Both the position numbers and the translations under genes were made by a program. Positions 1 to 9,675 of a stretch of DNA of 64,000 nucleotides are shown piece after piece. This stretch comes from Paulinella micropora. Its lineage: Eukaryota; Cercozoa; Imbricatea; Euglyphida; Paulinellidae. Numbering within the stretch: the stretch's first letter is position 1; each line of letters starts with the position of its first letter. The DNA lies in the NCBI GenBank assembly GCA_019918135.1, contig WBZZ01002117.1, positions 62,001-126,000 of the forward strand. The letters run 5' to 3'. Below the pieces are notes generated by a model. It saw only the letters and a list, made by a program, of their open reading frames with translations, was not told where the DNA came from and ran no database searches.

Positions 1-31
1 AACAAAATTGCAGCGCGCGTATTCGTACGAC

Positions 32-922
32 CTACAACACACGTACACACGTCTGGGCTTTTGACACAGAGAAAAAGAAGTATGCAAGAGAACAAGTTAC
101 CAATGTATTGGGCCTTGGCTGGCATCCACCAAGACGCAAATTTCTGGTTGAAGACCTCCGGCATGAGCGCGTAGTTGCGCGGAAGTAGATGCTCCCGCGG
201 TGTGCAATCACCCAGGCACGCACCTGTGCCCTTGTCATAAAATGTTTGGTGTTGGTCAAGGGCTTAATCAAACCAAGGTACACAGGCTCCGGCTCCATTT
301 CCTGCTCTGGATGAATCTTGCGCATCTCTGCAATTATCTTATCCAAGTACTGTTTGCCGTGAGAAGGCGTGATGCTGTCGTCATGCCAGTCGATCTCCTG
401 TAGTCCTGACGACGATGTTGGCTGCAATTGCTTGGGCGCAGCTGCGGCACCGTTCTCGGGCAGCGCTGCTGGCTTGAGGCGCTTTGCTACAGGCCTCGGC
501 GGCTGCTCGGTTGTATTTGGACCACCTACTATTCCGAGCGACGATGCTAAGACTGTCGCGAGCTTTGTTGCAAGCACCGTGTTGCCCGTCGTAGTGAGTA
601 GTGCTGAAGCGATCAACTCTGTACAAAGCTCCTTCGAGCGTGGGTGGTCAGGGTTTGTTAAGATTGATAATCTTGCGGCGGCCTCGGCGGGGCTTGGGTT
701 ATGTTGGATTGTAGTTTGCGCAAGCGATCGCTTGCCTCGTCGAACCGCAGGCTCTTGTGTAATGTCGGAGGGTGCCGGATGCTCGGGTGTTGTGCTGTGT
801 AGCACTACGGGTAAACTTACCATTGCGCGCGAAGCTATTTCCGTCATTCTTGCCTGCAGATCTTTGCAACGCGGGTGGTCAAATTGACTTAAAATAGTCA
901 AAGCCCTTGAAGGTTTGTGCAA
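32..922 (-). pseudogene. 5'-truncated DHPR-motif protein, paralog of the 1447-2964 gene
   Basis: An open frame of about 296 codons has no ATG at its 5' end. It begins with a segment (ILSQFDHPRCKDL) closely matching the middle of the 505-residue protein encoded just upstream on the same strand (ILSHFDHPRCKTL). A second degenerate copy of the motif (ILTNPDHPRSKEL) follows about 80 residues later. Upstream, at roughly 925-950, another frame still encodes the residues expected before the motif (DGRAVAC), so the N-terminal half is lost and a frameshift separates what remains. The protein has a basic KRLKP stretch and no catalytic motif that I recognise. I read it as a decayed member of a local multigene family; function unknown. 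Confidence 0.5.
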
Positions 923-1446
923 GCAACTGCTCGCCCGTCCTTTTCTTTAACAAGGGATTCTGAACGCGGTGATATTTCATATGTTACTCCCCTTTCCCCT
1001 CACTCCCTCTTCCCCCTCCCACCCCCCCTCCCTCCTCCCCTTTTACTTTTCCTCTCCCTCGCCACCTGAGACCGGGGGGGGGGGGGGGGGGGTTCAATAG
1101 CAAGGAGCAGAACTAAAACCAAACTAAAAAGATGGCACTGAGTCCATGCCAAGGGGCGCCCCCCCCCCTATTGTCTAGGTTTGCTGGATCGATATCATGC
1201 TAAGAGGCAAGAAAGCACAACAGATGCTGGCCAAGGTTGTACTTCCTCGCCGGAATTCAGAATCAAGTTATAGCATAGACCATCTGATTAATTTCTTAAT
1301 GTTGTTAACTGTCAGACTTTGGCAGGTTACCCCCTTTCTTCAAAATCTTTTTTCTCTCCCTTAAAAACGTCGGGTTGTGGGTGCAGAGCTTGAAACACAT
1401 GCAACTAAGGCCAACTTATTTCGGATCTGTGCAAGGCAAAACAAAC
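923..1446. other. intergenic region with long G and C homopolymers
   Basis: No credible gene. It contains pyrimidine-rich DNA around 980-1060, a run of about 19 G at 1074-1092, and a run of 9 C near 1160. An AT-rich stretch lies at 1290-1370. Confidence 0.5.
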
Positions 1447-2964
1447 CTATTCCGGCGCTCTGCGTAGGTATTTGGCTGGGATGCCACGGGCTTCGAAGAA
1501 TTTTTGTGCTTCCATGTGGCCCGCGAGGGCCAGCTGGAGCTGCTCCGAACGCAGCTGGTGTTCGGTGGTGTCGGGGAGCACTAGGCCGTGGGGCTCGTCT
1601 AGCGTATACAAGTATAAGTCAAGCCCGATGATTTCGTTGCCCAGAGTAGTTTCTAGTTCCAACTCTGTCTCGATTTCCTCACCGTGCCCCCATACGTTCT
1701 TCGCGACCAGGTAGAGGAACAGGTGCGACAGGGGCAGCATGGTGCTGTTGAGATTGCAACGAGGGAGTCGCGCGCACACAAATCTTGCCACTTCGCTGTA
1801 CGTTTCCGTCCCATGCACGCGACTGAAGCGGCTTAGCACAGCTGGGTTCGCTGGGCGCAGGATATCTGCGACTCCATTGCGCAGTGCTGCAAGTGCCTCC
1901 TTGTTAGCGTGTTCCGCTGCCTCGAGGGTGACAACTTCCTCACCATCCAGACAGCGCTCGCGCACCCGTTTAGCGTACGCAGTAAGTGCGCGGGCCAAGC
2001 GTTCGCAGAAGACCCTGGCCTGTTCCTCCATGAGTCTTGACCAGCGCGCGTCACCCTTACAAGTCCAACCTGCAGGGTATTCCGGGGCCTGTTGCTCTTC
2101 CTCGTTATCCTCGTCCCCTGCAGGCACGGCGCCCAGTAACAGCTTTCGTCGCTTGCGGGCGTTTTCCTGTTCCAGGCTGGTAATCGCTAATTGTTGCTTC
2201 AGGGCCAAGTTAGCTGTTGCCAGTCCAGTCGCCTGCTCTGAAATTCTAGCCGCCTGTTCCAAAATAAGTTGGTCCTTTACTTTGACCAGATTTTCCATTT
2301 GGGTAATCAACATATCTTTGATTGTCGAGTCGCCAAAGCCAGCCAGCCTGGAGCGCAATGAGTAGCGGACTTCGGGTGCCAGCTCCTGCCGGCGTATCGG
2401 CAGTGCCTTTTCCAGCGCCTCGCCACCGACAGAAGCGCGGGTAGCCAGGTTTGCCATTTCCGCTCGCAGTGTTTTGCAGCGCGGGTGGTCAAAGTGGCTG
2501 AGAATAGTTATAATACCTTTGAATTGCATGCAGGCCACCGCTCGCCCGTCTCCTTCCTTAACCTCTTGCGCAGGTGCGTCGGCCCGCGCGGATCCGCGCG
2601 GAAATACGAAAAATTTTACCGGGTTTTTTTCGGAGTGCCACCCGACACCACTTTTTTCTTGGAGAGCGACGTTGGGGCGCCCTGGCGTCGGTGCCACCCG
2701 CGTCCACACCCGGGACCACTTTTTTCTGGCCGACTCATCAGAACACTCGGTAAAAAGAGAAATGGCGTCCGTAATGCAAAAGTACTTGCCCGGGGCGCGT
2801 CTGATTTTAGCAAAATCTTTGGGGGCGAGTTTCATGAGAATTTCATTTTCTTGCAAAACATGGATTGGGTCAGAGCTGCCATCCGATCTGACTGGTGCCA
2901 GCGGCGACGCCGTGGAAACGGCGGTAGGCGCAGCTTCGAAAGGTTGCAGTTGCTGGTCGTTCAT
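1447..2964 (-). CDS. 505-residue DHPR-motif protein with possible BRO/KilA-N-like N-terminus
   Basis: Intact ORF from ATG at 2964 to TAG. Residues about 50-100 (KYFCITDAISLF, then SARKKWSRVW) resemble in pattern the BRO-N/KilA-N type DNA-binding domains common in large DNA viruses; this is tentative. The motif ILSHFDHPRCKTLR follows near residue 155. A coiled-coil segment rich in Gln, Glu and Leu (about 210-275) leads to a basic RKRRK and an acidic DEDNEEE stretch. The C-terminal domain (about 300-505) recurs in the broken gene at 52488-53393 and the fragment at 50115-50333, so this is the only complete member here. A nuclear DNA- or chromatin-associated role is inference only. Confidence 0.7.
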   Translation of the reverse strand: MNDQQLQPFEAAPTAVSTASPLAPVRSDGSSDPIHVLQENEILMKLAPKDFAKIRRAPGKYFCITDAISLFTECSDESARKKWSRVWTRVAPTPGRPNVALQEKSGVGWHSEKNPVKFFVFPRGSARADAPAQEVKEGDGRAVACMQFKGIITILSHFDHPRCKTLRAEMANLATRASVGGEALEKALPIRRQELAPEVRYSLRSRLAGFGDSTIKDMLITQMENLVKVKDQLILEQAARISEQATGLATANLALKQQLAITSLEQENARKRRKLLLGAVPAGDEDNEEEQQAPEYPAGWTCKGDARWSRLMEEQARVFCERLARALTAYAKRVRERCLDGEEVVTLEAAEHANKEALAALRNGVADILRPANPAVLSRFSRVHGTETYSEVARFVCARLPRCNLNSTMLPLSHLFLYLVAKNVWGHGEEIETELELETTLGNEIIGLDLYLYTLDEPHGLVLPDTTEHQLRSEQLQLALAGHMEAQKFFEARGIPAKYLRRAPE

Positions 2965-3436
2965 GGTCTTTGATGGTCCTGTGTCTCTCTTCTTTTATAA
3001 CAACCCCAATTCTGAGCGAGGATTGTGTTTTGATCTAAATTACATAACCCTCCCCCCCCCTCCTCCCCCTTTTCTCTCCCCCTTTTCTCTCCCCCCCCCT
3101 CCCCTCCCCTCCCCTTCTCCTTCTTCGGGGGAAGATGGGGCGGGAGGAGAAGGGGGAGGGGGGAGGGGGGGGGGGGGGGGAGAAAGAAGGGGGGGGGGGG
3201 GGGGGAAAGGGAAAGGGCGACCCCCTCCCCCGACGCTTTCCTTATAAGTTTCTTTTGCAAACTGGACTTTTTCGCTTTTCCGTTTCTCGAATTAAAATTT
3301 GTCGCCAAATTGTTTGGGTGTGTTTTCCCCAGTACGCGCTAGGGGGTCCGAGTTTGAAATTTATTTATTTGAATAACATTACATCTGACTTGGAGGCCTG
3401 CCTCCTTACTAGAACTAATGCTCAGCAACATCAGCG
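2965..3436. other. G/C-homopolymer intergenic region
   Basis: Upstream of the gene starting at 2964 and downstream of the H3-tail gene. It contains long C-rich stretches (about 3047-3115) and G-rich stretches (about 3135-3215) that form G/C-complementary blocks. Open frames here are low-complexity Gly/Pro artefacts. Confidence 0.5.
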
Positions 3437-3805
3437 TCATCGTCGTCGTGGCCGTGCACAAGCACGGAGGTCCTTAAGGTCGATTGCGAGTCCTTCTGCA
3501 AATGTTCCAAATGAGCTTGGATTTCCTCCATATCGTCGGTTCTGGTGCAAGTGACGCATGGACTCTTCGTAAGCTGCCAATGATTGCTGCTCAACATCTG
3601 CCAACTTCTTCTTGAGAAGGTCCAGAGCGCCAGGGTGATACCAATAATTGCCTGTTAGTCTGAGCTCCAGGCTCCCATTGTGGTGATCGCTGCTCACCTT
3701 GATTTCGACCTCGGTGGCAATTCTGCGCTTCTTGCGCGCGGGCACTTGTTTCTTGGGCGCTTTGCCTCCTGTAGACCTACGAGCTGTTTGCTTGGTTCGC
3801 GCCAT
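3437..3805 (-). CDS. histone H3 N-terminal tail protein without a recognisable H3 fold
   Basis: The protein starts from ATG at 3805 with an almost perfect histone H3 tail: MARTKQTARRSTGGKAPKKQ. Lys4 and Lys14 are kept but Lys9 is Arg, so the ARKS heterochromatin-mark site is lost. A basic RKKRR segment follows. After residue about 30 there is no clear H3 core; YWYHPGALDLLKK only faintly recalls the start of the H3 alpha-N region. The rest looks helical. Another frame (3415-3545) encodes a more protein-like acidic, helical end, so a frameshift near 3545-3560 is possible and the true C-terminus is uncertain. It is divergent from the 4039 gene. Chromatin-reader mimicry is an inference from the tail alone. 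Confidence 0.7.
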   Translation of the reverse strand: MARTKQTARRSTGGKAPKKQVPARKKRRIATEVEIKVSSDHHNGSLELRLTGNYWYHPGALDLLKKKLADVEQQSLAAYEESMRHLHQNRRYGGNPSSFGTFAEGLAIDLKDLRACARPRRR

Positions 3806-4038
3806 GCTTGGTGGTGCCCTCGATTCAAGCTAGAAAGTGAGGCGTCCAGAGCTGGTGTGTTGCGCAAGTGGCACACCAAAGGGGGGGGGGGGGCGCCCCC
3901 CCCCCTCCATGTGCAAAAGGGGGGGGGCGCCCCCCCCCTTGTGCGACACACACCCCTCCTGTTTTTCCGAACTGTTTCCTTGTTTTTTGAAGAAAAAAAA
4001 AGGATTTGTGTGCTTTCTTTCTATTACTCGAGGCAGAG
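3806..4038. promoter_or_regulatory. divergent promoter region with two G-run/C-run palindromes
   Basis: Between two divergent starts lie two palindromes, each a G run joined to a C run through GCGC: about 3881-3905 and 3919-3938. The second has matching flanks (GTGCAAAA on the left, TTGTGC on the right). They could form very stable hairpins or G-quadruplexes. The promoter role is inferred from position. Confidence 0.45.
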
Positions 4039-5364
4039 ATGTCTGTTCAAAGCCCACCGAGAAAACTTCGTCGTTCTGAGCGTATTCGGACGCGAGAATC
4101 CAAGCAAGCCCCAGGCCGGGCAGGGGCTGTGTGGCCCGACTGCGCCAACTGGCTCAGGCGCGAGTTGTGCACACGCTCAGCTCCGCGGCTAGTGGAGGCA
4201 CTGCGCGAATTCTTAGCACTGCCGTTCTGGTTGGAGCTGGAAACGCAGACCGGGGCAGGGCGGGTCGAGCTGCTGAAGGTGTACGTCAGATTCCTTCTTC
4301 TGCGTGCCAAGGATGCGAATTTGTCGCCCCTGCCCTGGCTGGACTCAATCTGGCACTGGCACCTACTGGAGACGGAAAACTACGCAAGCTGCTGCCACCT
4401 GCTGGTAGGCAGACCTATTGCGCACAGCACCGTGGTGCCCGGCGGGCCGCTGGCACAGGCACCACGACAACAGGCCTTGGCAGAAATTTACACACGCAAG
4501 TACAAGGAAGTGCTGCCGACGTACCCACTACCACCCGCGCAGCCGACGGGGCCCCAGCATCAGAGTTCCCACCCGCTGCGGCTTTGCCTGAAGCTGGTGC
4601 TAGGCCCGGACGGCGCTCAGTTGAACAAGGAGCCCCTGGCGTATCTGGGCGTGCCGGCCGTGTCGGCAGTGGACAAGGAGTTTACGGAGTGGGTGGACGA
4701 CGTGCTGGCGCTCGCGCAGCCACGTGTGCAGGGGCGCGCCGTCGCAGTGGACCGCGAGGCCTACCAGTCCGCTTGGAGAGCCTGGAAGTCGCCTTCCACT
4801 GCCACTGCTTTTGCGCGTGTTCTGCAAGCGCTAGGCTTTGACCCTAGCTTTGCGCAGGCGGAGGAGCGCTGGCTTGTGTTTAACCACGAGGCAGCGGCGC
4901 CGGTCGCGCGAACCCGTTATGTGGTTGCCACGGATCACACAGGCTGGCGGAGCGGCCATCGGTATGCAACTAGCTTGTGCCGCCCGGCCTCCTGGTCACA
5001 GGGCGCGCTGGCCCTCGCAGACGCGACGCGGCTGGGTTGCAGGTTCCTGAACGATGTGTGCCCCCCGGGCTGCACTTTGCCCAATCTGGCAGCAACTGCT
5101 TGGCTCTCGTCGGACTTGGGCGGCAGCTCCTCCCCTCTTCCCCGGAGCCCCTGCAATTCGGGCCGCTGCATCCAGAGGTACGAACGCGCCTGGCTACCGA
5201 GGTTGTTCAGATGCAGGGCATGCTGTGTCATCTGCACTGCGCCTGTCGCGGCCCCGCGCAGCCCCCCCCCCCCCCCCCCCTACTTTGAGGGCGGCGAGCC
5301 GCTGCGGACCTGTATTCATTCTATGAAGCTTCCCTGCGGTCGTTCTGGACAGCAGATGAGCTAG
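4039..5364 (+). CDS. GRDP/DUF1399-like protein, probably frameshifted in its C-terminal third
   Basis: Start chosen at ATG 4039 (MSVQSPPRKLRRSER), giving a basic N-terminus. Residues about 90-165 hold PWLDSIWHWHLLETENY, then GRPIAHSTV and YTRKYKEVLP. This matches the pattern of glycine-rich-domain/DUF1399 proteins (a WHxH-type motif before a conserved Tyr, then a second block). A later segment, EPLAYLGVP, recurs as DPLAYLGLP in the 9676-10370 gene. After about 5040 another frame (to about 5270) looks more protein-like than the annotated one, suggesting a one-base indel. The frame then runs through a C14 run at 5267-5280. Function unknown; the family call is tentative. Confidence 0.45.
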   Translation: MSVQSPPRKLRRSERIRTRESKQAPGRAGAVWPDCANWLRRELCTRSAPRLVEALREFLALPFWLELETQTGAGRVELLKVYVRFLLLRAKDANLSPLPWLDSIWHWHLLETENYASCCHLLVGRPIAHSTVVPGGPLAQAPRQQALAEIYTRKYKEVLPTYPLPPAQPTGPQHQSSHPLRLCLKLVLGPDGAQLNKEPLAYLGVPAVSAVDKEFTEWVDDVLALAQPRVQGRAVAVDREAYQSAWRAWKSPSTATAFARVLQALGFDPSFAQAEERWLVFNHEAAAPVARTRYVVATDHTGWRSGHRYATSLCRPASWSQGALALADATRLGCRFLNDVCPPGCTLPNLAATAWLSSDLGGSSSPLPRSPCNSGRCIQRYERAWLPRLFRCRACCVICTAPVAAPRSPPPPPPYFEGGEPLRTCIHSMKLPCGRSGQQMS

Positions 5365-6215
5365 ACCTGAGCCGGGAACAGGCTGATTTCAAGAAACTGA
5401 GTGCGAACGAGCAGCATTTTATTAAGATGGTGCTGGGCTTCTTTGCTAGCTCGGACGGCATCATCCAAGAAAACCTGGCCGCTAATTTTTTAGCCGAAGT
5501 GCAGTATTCCGAAGCGAGACTTTTTTATTCTTACCAGATCTTTAATGAGGCCTAACACTCGCGGACCTACAGCCTGTTGATCGACACGATCATCAGCGAC
5601 CAGCAAGAGAAGGACAAGCTGTTCAATGCGATCACGCAGGTCCCGACCGTCGCACAAAAAGCGAAATGGGCGCTGCAGTGGCTCAGCCCGGCCCGGTCTT
5701 CGTTTGCCGAGCGGCTGGTGGCGTTCGCTTATGTGGAACTTGTCCAGTTCGCCTCTTCTTTCGCCTCCATCTTTTGGCTGAAACAAAAGCACCCGGGCCT
5801 GCTGCAGGGCCTGTGCACCAGCAACGAGTTTATTGCGCGGGACGAGACGCAGCACGGCCTGTTTGCGTGCCACTTGTACAAGCACCACGTGTCGAACAAG
5901 CTGCAGATGTCGCGCATTTTCCAGATCGTGGCGGGCTGCGTCGAGGTCGAGCGGAGGTTCATCAGCGAGTCGCTGCCGGTGGCGTTGCTGGGCCTGAACG
6001 CGACGCTGATGGAGCGGTACGTCGAGTTCGTGGCGGATGGCCTGCTGCAGAACTTGGGCCTGAGCGAAAAGCTGTATGGGGTGGCCAAGTGCCCCTTGCC
6101 CTTCATGGAGCAGCTAGGCGTGGTAGGCAAAACGAACTTTTTCGAGAAAAGAGTGAGCGAGTACGCGCGGGCGCCGGCCAAGGAGCAGGAATGGGGCCTA
6201 GACCAGGACTTCTAG
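5289..6215 (+). pseudogene. ribonucleotide reductase class I small subunit (R2), N-terminus deleted and in-frame TAA
   Basis: R2 reduces ribonucleotides with the R1 subunit, using a di-iron site and a tyrosyl radical. Family blocks are present in order: SFWTADELDLS, ASSDGIIQENL (iron-ligand Asp region), EVQYSEARLFY, HSRTYSLLIDT (ligand His and radical Tyr), FASIFWLK, SNEFIARDETQH (ligand Glu/His), GKTNFFEKRV, and a C-terminal tail ending LDQDF of the kind that docks on R1. Two lesions are visible. No ATG precedes the R2 frame: a TGA lies at 5286 and only the EPL block survives in another frame just after a C run. TAA at 5553-5555 replaces the single codon before the iron-ligand His. The 3' end overlaps the convergent gene at 6212. 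Confidence 0.9.
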
Positions 6216-6493
6216 CCATTGATGGTGTCAGGCAGCTCTACGACTGTCTCTTCTAGTGCCATTTCGGCCTCGACGGCCGCGTGGGCGGCAGACTCGGCGG
6301 CCGCTTCTGCTTCCTCTTCTTGCTGGATCAATTGCTTGATCTGCAGGCGCGTCTCCTTGCAACCACAGACCTTTTCACAGAGCGCGATCTGCAGCTGTAA
6401 CTTCTCTCGCTCTACGGCCAGGATCCGGCGGCGGGCTAGGCATGTGGCCAGCTCGTTCTCGTTCTCCGCTAATGCTTGTCGTAACGCGTCCAT
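6212..6493 (-). CDS. small acidic coiled-coil protein
   Basis: 93 residues from ATG at 6493. Heptad-like Leu/Ala/Glu pattern almost throughout (MDALRQALAENENEL, then EEEAEAAAESAAHAAVEAE), with CEKVCGCKE in the middle. Its stop codon overlaps that of the convergent R2 gene by four bases. No family recognised. Confidence 0.6.
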   Translation of the reverse strand: MDALRQALAENENELATCLARRRILAVEREKLQLQIALCEKVCGCKETRLQIKQLIQQEEEAEAAAESAAHAAVEAEMALEETVVELPDTING

Positions 6494-6535
6494 TTCTTTT
6501 TTTAATTAAAAAATACAGACTTGAAAGAAAAAAAA

Positions 6536-9336
6536 TTAACCCGGGATCTCCGTAATGGTCACTCTGCCTCTTGAATACACAGTTGAACCGCCGACGACAA
6601 GGCTCCACGTGACACCGCCTTGCGTGTCGCCAAAGGCTTCGAACCAGATATACTCATTTGCCGCCACTTCCATGATGCCTGACAGGCTGCGAGAAGCGAA
6701 CCGCCCGTTGCCATAGAGCCCATGTGCGGTAGTTGTCGCCTGAAAATTGGCTTCTGTCTGCTGTACGCCGGTGCTTGAGGCGGGTCTCACTGAATTCCTT
6801 TCGACCCAGACATCGTAATAGGCGCCACTGGTAGGCGGGTTGTTAGTAGCCGCTGCCGAAGTAATAAACTTGAACGAGGCAGTGATCAGCCATTTCCTGG
6901 GCATACTGGACGTGTTCTGCCAGGTCGTGAAGCCGTTGGCATGGCTTACGGCGATGTTGCCGTACACGGGCGCCAGCCTCACTACGCCATCGACCGGGAT
7001 CTCCTGCCAGCTCCGCTATTAACAGTGACGGCCGTGTCACTCGTCAGCCAGTGGCCACGGTCCCACGTGCCTAATTCAAACTCGCCGAGGTCGTTGATTT
7101 GGAGCACGCGGTCCGTGCCGGCGGAGGGCAGCGCGGTCGGCAGCTTCAGCGTGTTTTTGCCGCACACGATCGAATCCACGCCCGTGAGGCCAGTGGCAGT
7201 GGCCGACACGCCCTCGGACTCAACGACGGGCGCAAAGGTCCCCACGACGGACGCGGCACTCGAATGTACCGAAGTGACAATAAACCGGTGGTAGTAATAG
7301 AACGCGGTCGAAGCGGGCGCGCTCGAGTTCAGGGTCTGTGACGTCGTGGTAAAAGAGAAGTTACCTGACCAGACCAGTGTCCAGGTACTGCCATGGTCCG
7401 ACCCCGCCAACGTGAAGCTTTTGGTTGAGGTACTGAGAGTAACTCCGTTGGTCAACGCGAAGCTCGTGATTCTGTACCGGCGCCGCTGGTGCTGGAGCGT
7501 AAAGTACTCGCCGTACACGTTGCTGCCGCCTACGTTGGTAACGGCGTTGTTTGTCGTGTTAATACTCCCGTCCGAGTTGTAGTTGCCGAGGCTAGTCCAG
7601 CCATTGGCGGCGACACCATCGAAAACTCTCCAGCTCTCCTGGCTTACTTGTGCGGAAGAGTGGCTGAGCACCCATTCAGGGTCCGTGGTAGGCGTATAGG
7701 ACGACATGGAAGTCCAGGTCGGCAGCGCCACCGAGCCAGAAGTCACGACCGTGGTGGAAGTGCTCTGGGGCACCATCTGCCCCGCAGAAATCAGGCTCAG
7801 AACGGCGGTCTGGGCCGGCACGGAGGCTGGCAACAACGAGCTGGCCGCAAGCTGGCCCGCGGAGTCCAGCGTGAGCAAAGACGTCGAGCCGGGCATGCTA
7901 GCAGGCACTCTGACAGAAGAGGCGGCTAACTGCCCTCCGCTGGACAAGGAGACGAAGGACGTGTTGGACGGCAGCGCGGTCGGCAGCAGGAGGGCAGAAG
8001 AACCAGAAGCAGGAGCGGAGAGCGTGCTGGTGCCGCCCGCCCCGCTAAGTGACAGCGAGCTAGCAGCCCCTGTCGCTAGCTGGCCACTAGAATCAAGTGT
8101 CACCAGCAAAGTGCTACCAGGCAAGGACACTGGCACCTTGAGCGCAGAGGCGTTTAGTTGCCCCGCAGAGGTCAGCGACGTCAGCGAAGTGCTGGCAGGC
8201 AGCGAACTGGGCAGACTCAGCGCAACCGTCCCCGTGCTCGCGATCGTGGAGGTGCCGATCGTCATTGGCGACGTATGCGTGTGTCCGTCTACGTAGGCCT
8301 TGTTGGCAGCGTCGGTGGTGGTGAGCGGCGCCGCTATGTTCTTGATCGCGGGGCACGAGGTGTAGTCAAAGCCAAAGTGGTTGATTCCGCACCAGCTAGA
8401 ACTCCCTCCTGCCTTGATAGTAGCAACCACGATGGCCACGTACCGGGCGGCCCTAGCGCTGTCGGTCGGCGCGAGAGTGATGGAACTGCAGTCGACAAAG
8501 GTGTACGAGCTAGTGTGCCACAGCGTCCAGGTAGCGCCGTCTAACGACGTGCCTACCTGCCATGTCTTTGGCGATTTATCCAGACCGCTGGACTGGGCTT
8601 GCAGGTAGTACTGTTGCAGGACGACCCCAGTGCCAAAATCTAGCTGGAGCCACTCTCCGGGGTACACTACACCCGAAAACGTCTTGCTGGAACTGGAAGT
8701 GTAGGCGCCGCTCGTGGCATTGTAGGTACTAGTGTCGCTCTGCCAGGAAAGGTTTGAGCCTGTATTGAAGCCGTCGTACGCGTTGCCGTTCCCTGAAGTG
8801 GACGCACTTGCGACCAGGCCGTTCCAGCTGTTACTAGTCATACTGTCGGGCTTCTTCACATACGAAGTGACTGCAAGGCTCAGACCATGAGAGATAGACT
8901 GGTCCCCGTACAGCAGCGCGCCGTCGGAGCCCAGCGACACCAAGCTAGTACTGCTTGGCAGTGCGGTCGGCAGCTTGAGTGCAGAGGTGCCGGACGCAGG
9001 AGCGGAAAGCGTGCTGTCGCCGCCCGCCCCCGTCAGCTTGAGCGTCGACGAGTTCACGAGATTCGCGATCGACACTTGGTGGGGGTTGTTGTAGTTCGTC
9101 GTGTGTGAGGTGAAGGCGGTAGTAGTAGGAGCTCCGACCTGGGCGGCTGTGACTTGGTGAGGGTTGGCGTAGTCTATTAAGTGACTGCTGAGGCCCGGCG
9201 CGCCGTCACTCGCCCATCTCACGCCCCCGTCGCCGTCCGAGACGAGGACGTCGCCGTTCAGTCCGGCCCCCGGCAGCACAAAAGAGTCAGTCGAGCCATC
9301 GAGCCGGCGGCGCTTGTTTCCCCGGCCAGAGTCCAT
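6536..9336 (-). CDS. fibre-like repeat protein with two discoidin-like domains; one frameshift near 7010
   Basis: Frame open from ATG at 9336 to 6982 (784 codons), continuing in another frame to 6536. The N-terminus has NLS-like KRRR, then two copies of the NPHQV motif (YANPHQVTAAQVGA, YNNPHQVSIANL) typical of phage and giant-virus tail or fibre proteins. Next come repeated 25-45-residue units around STLSAPASG and LPTALPSSTSLVSL. Two F5/8 type C (discoidin)-like domains are interspersed; the first has GEWLQLDFGTGVVLQQYYL and KTWQVGTSLDGATW. The C-terminal 150 residues look like a beta-rich trimeric head. Downstream of 7020 the reading resumes one base out of phase, so a single missing base is likely. 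Probable role: virion surface adhesion. Confidence 0.7.
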
Positions 9337-9383
9337 TTAGTTTACTGACTCACCAAGAGAGAAAAAAAAGTTTTTAGTTATTT

Positions 9384-9602
9384 TTACAGAATCTCGTCTA
9401 GAAAATTGTAGACGAAGCGCATGCGTTCTTCCCAAGTGTCTCCGCCAGGGATATCGCGAGCAGGGTTGATACAGGCTCCGTCGCCATAAGGGCGGCACAC
9501 GAGCGAGGCCAAGTCCCGGGGGTCCCCTTTTTTGCAAGTTCCAGACCAATACAGCTGGCCTTCGAAAAAGCAGGCGCCGCAAGTAGAGCAATCGGCCAAC
9601 AT
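9384..9602 (-). CDS. small cysteine-rich protein
   Basis: 72 residues from ATG at 9602. Seven Cys occur in the first 45 positions (CSTCGAC, TCKKG, CRPYG, CINPA). The C-terminus is helical (TWEERMRFVYNFLDEIL). It could be a zinc or disulfide mini-domain; no family recognised. It lies upstream of the fibre gene on the same strand. Confidence 0.5.
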   Translation of the reverse strand: MLADCSTCGACFFEGQLYWSGTCKKGDPRDLASLVCRPYGDGACINPARDIPGGDTWEERMRFVYNFLDEIL

Positions 9603-9675
9603 CTCGGAACACTATACTAGTATTAAAACAGAGAAGAAAAAAGTAATTTAATTAGTCAGAACGCTTCGTCTCATC

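Noticed and set aside
1739..3247. Plus-strand ORFs opposite the 505-residue gene
   Set aside because: Antisense shadows of a GC-rich coding region; the minus strand carries the recognisable paralogous domains.
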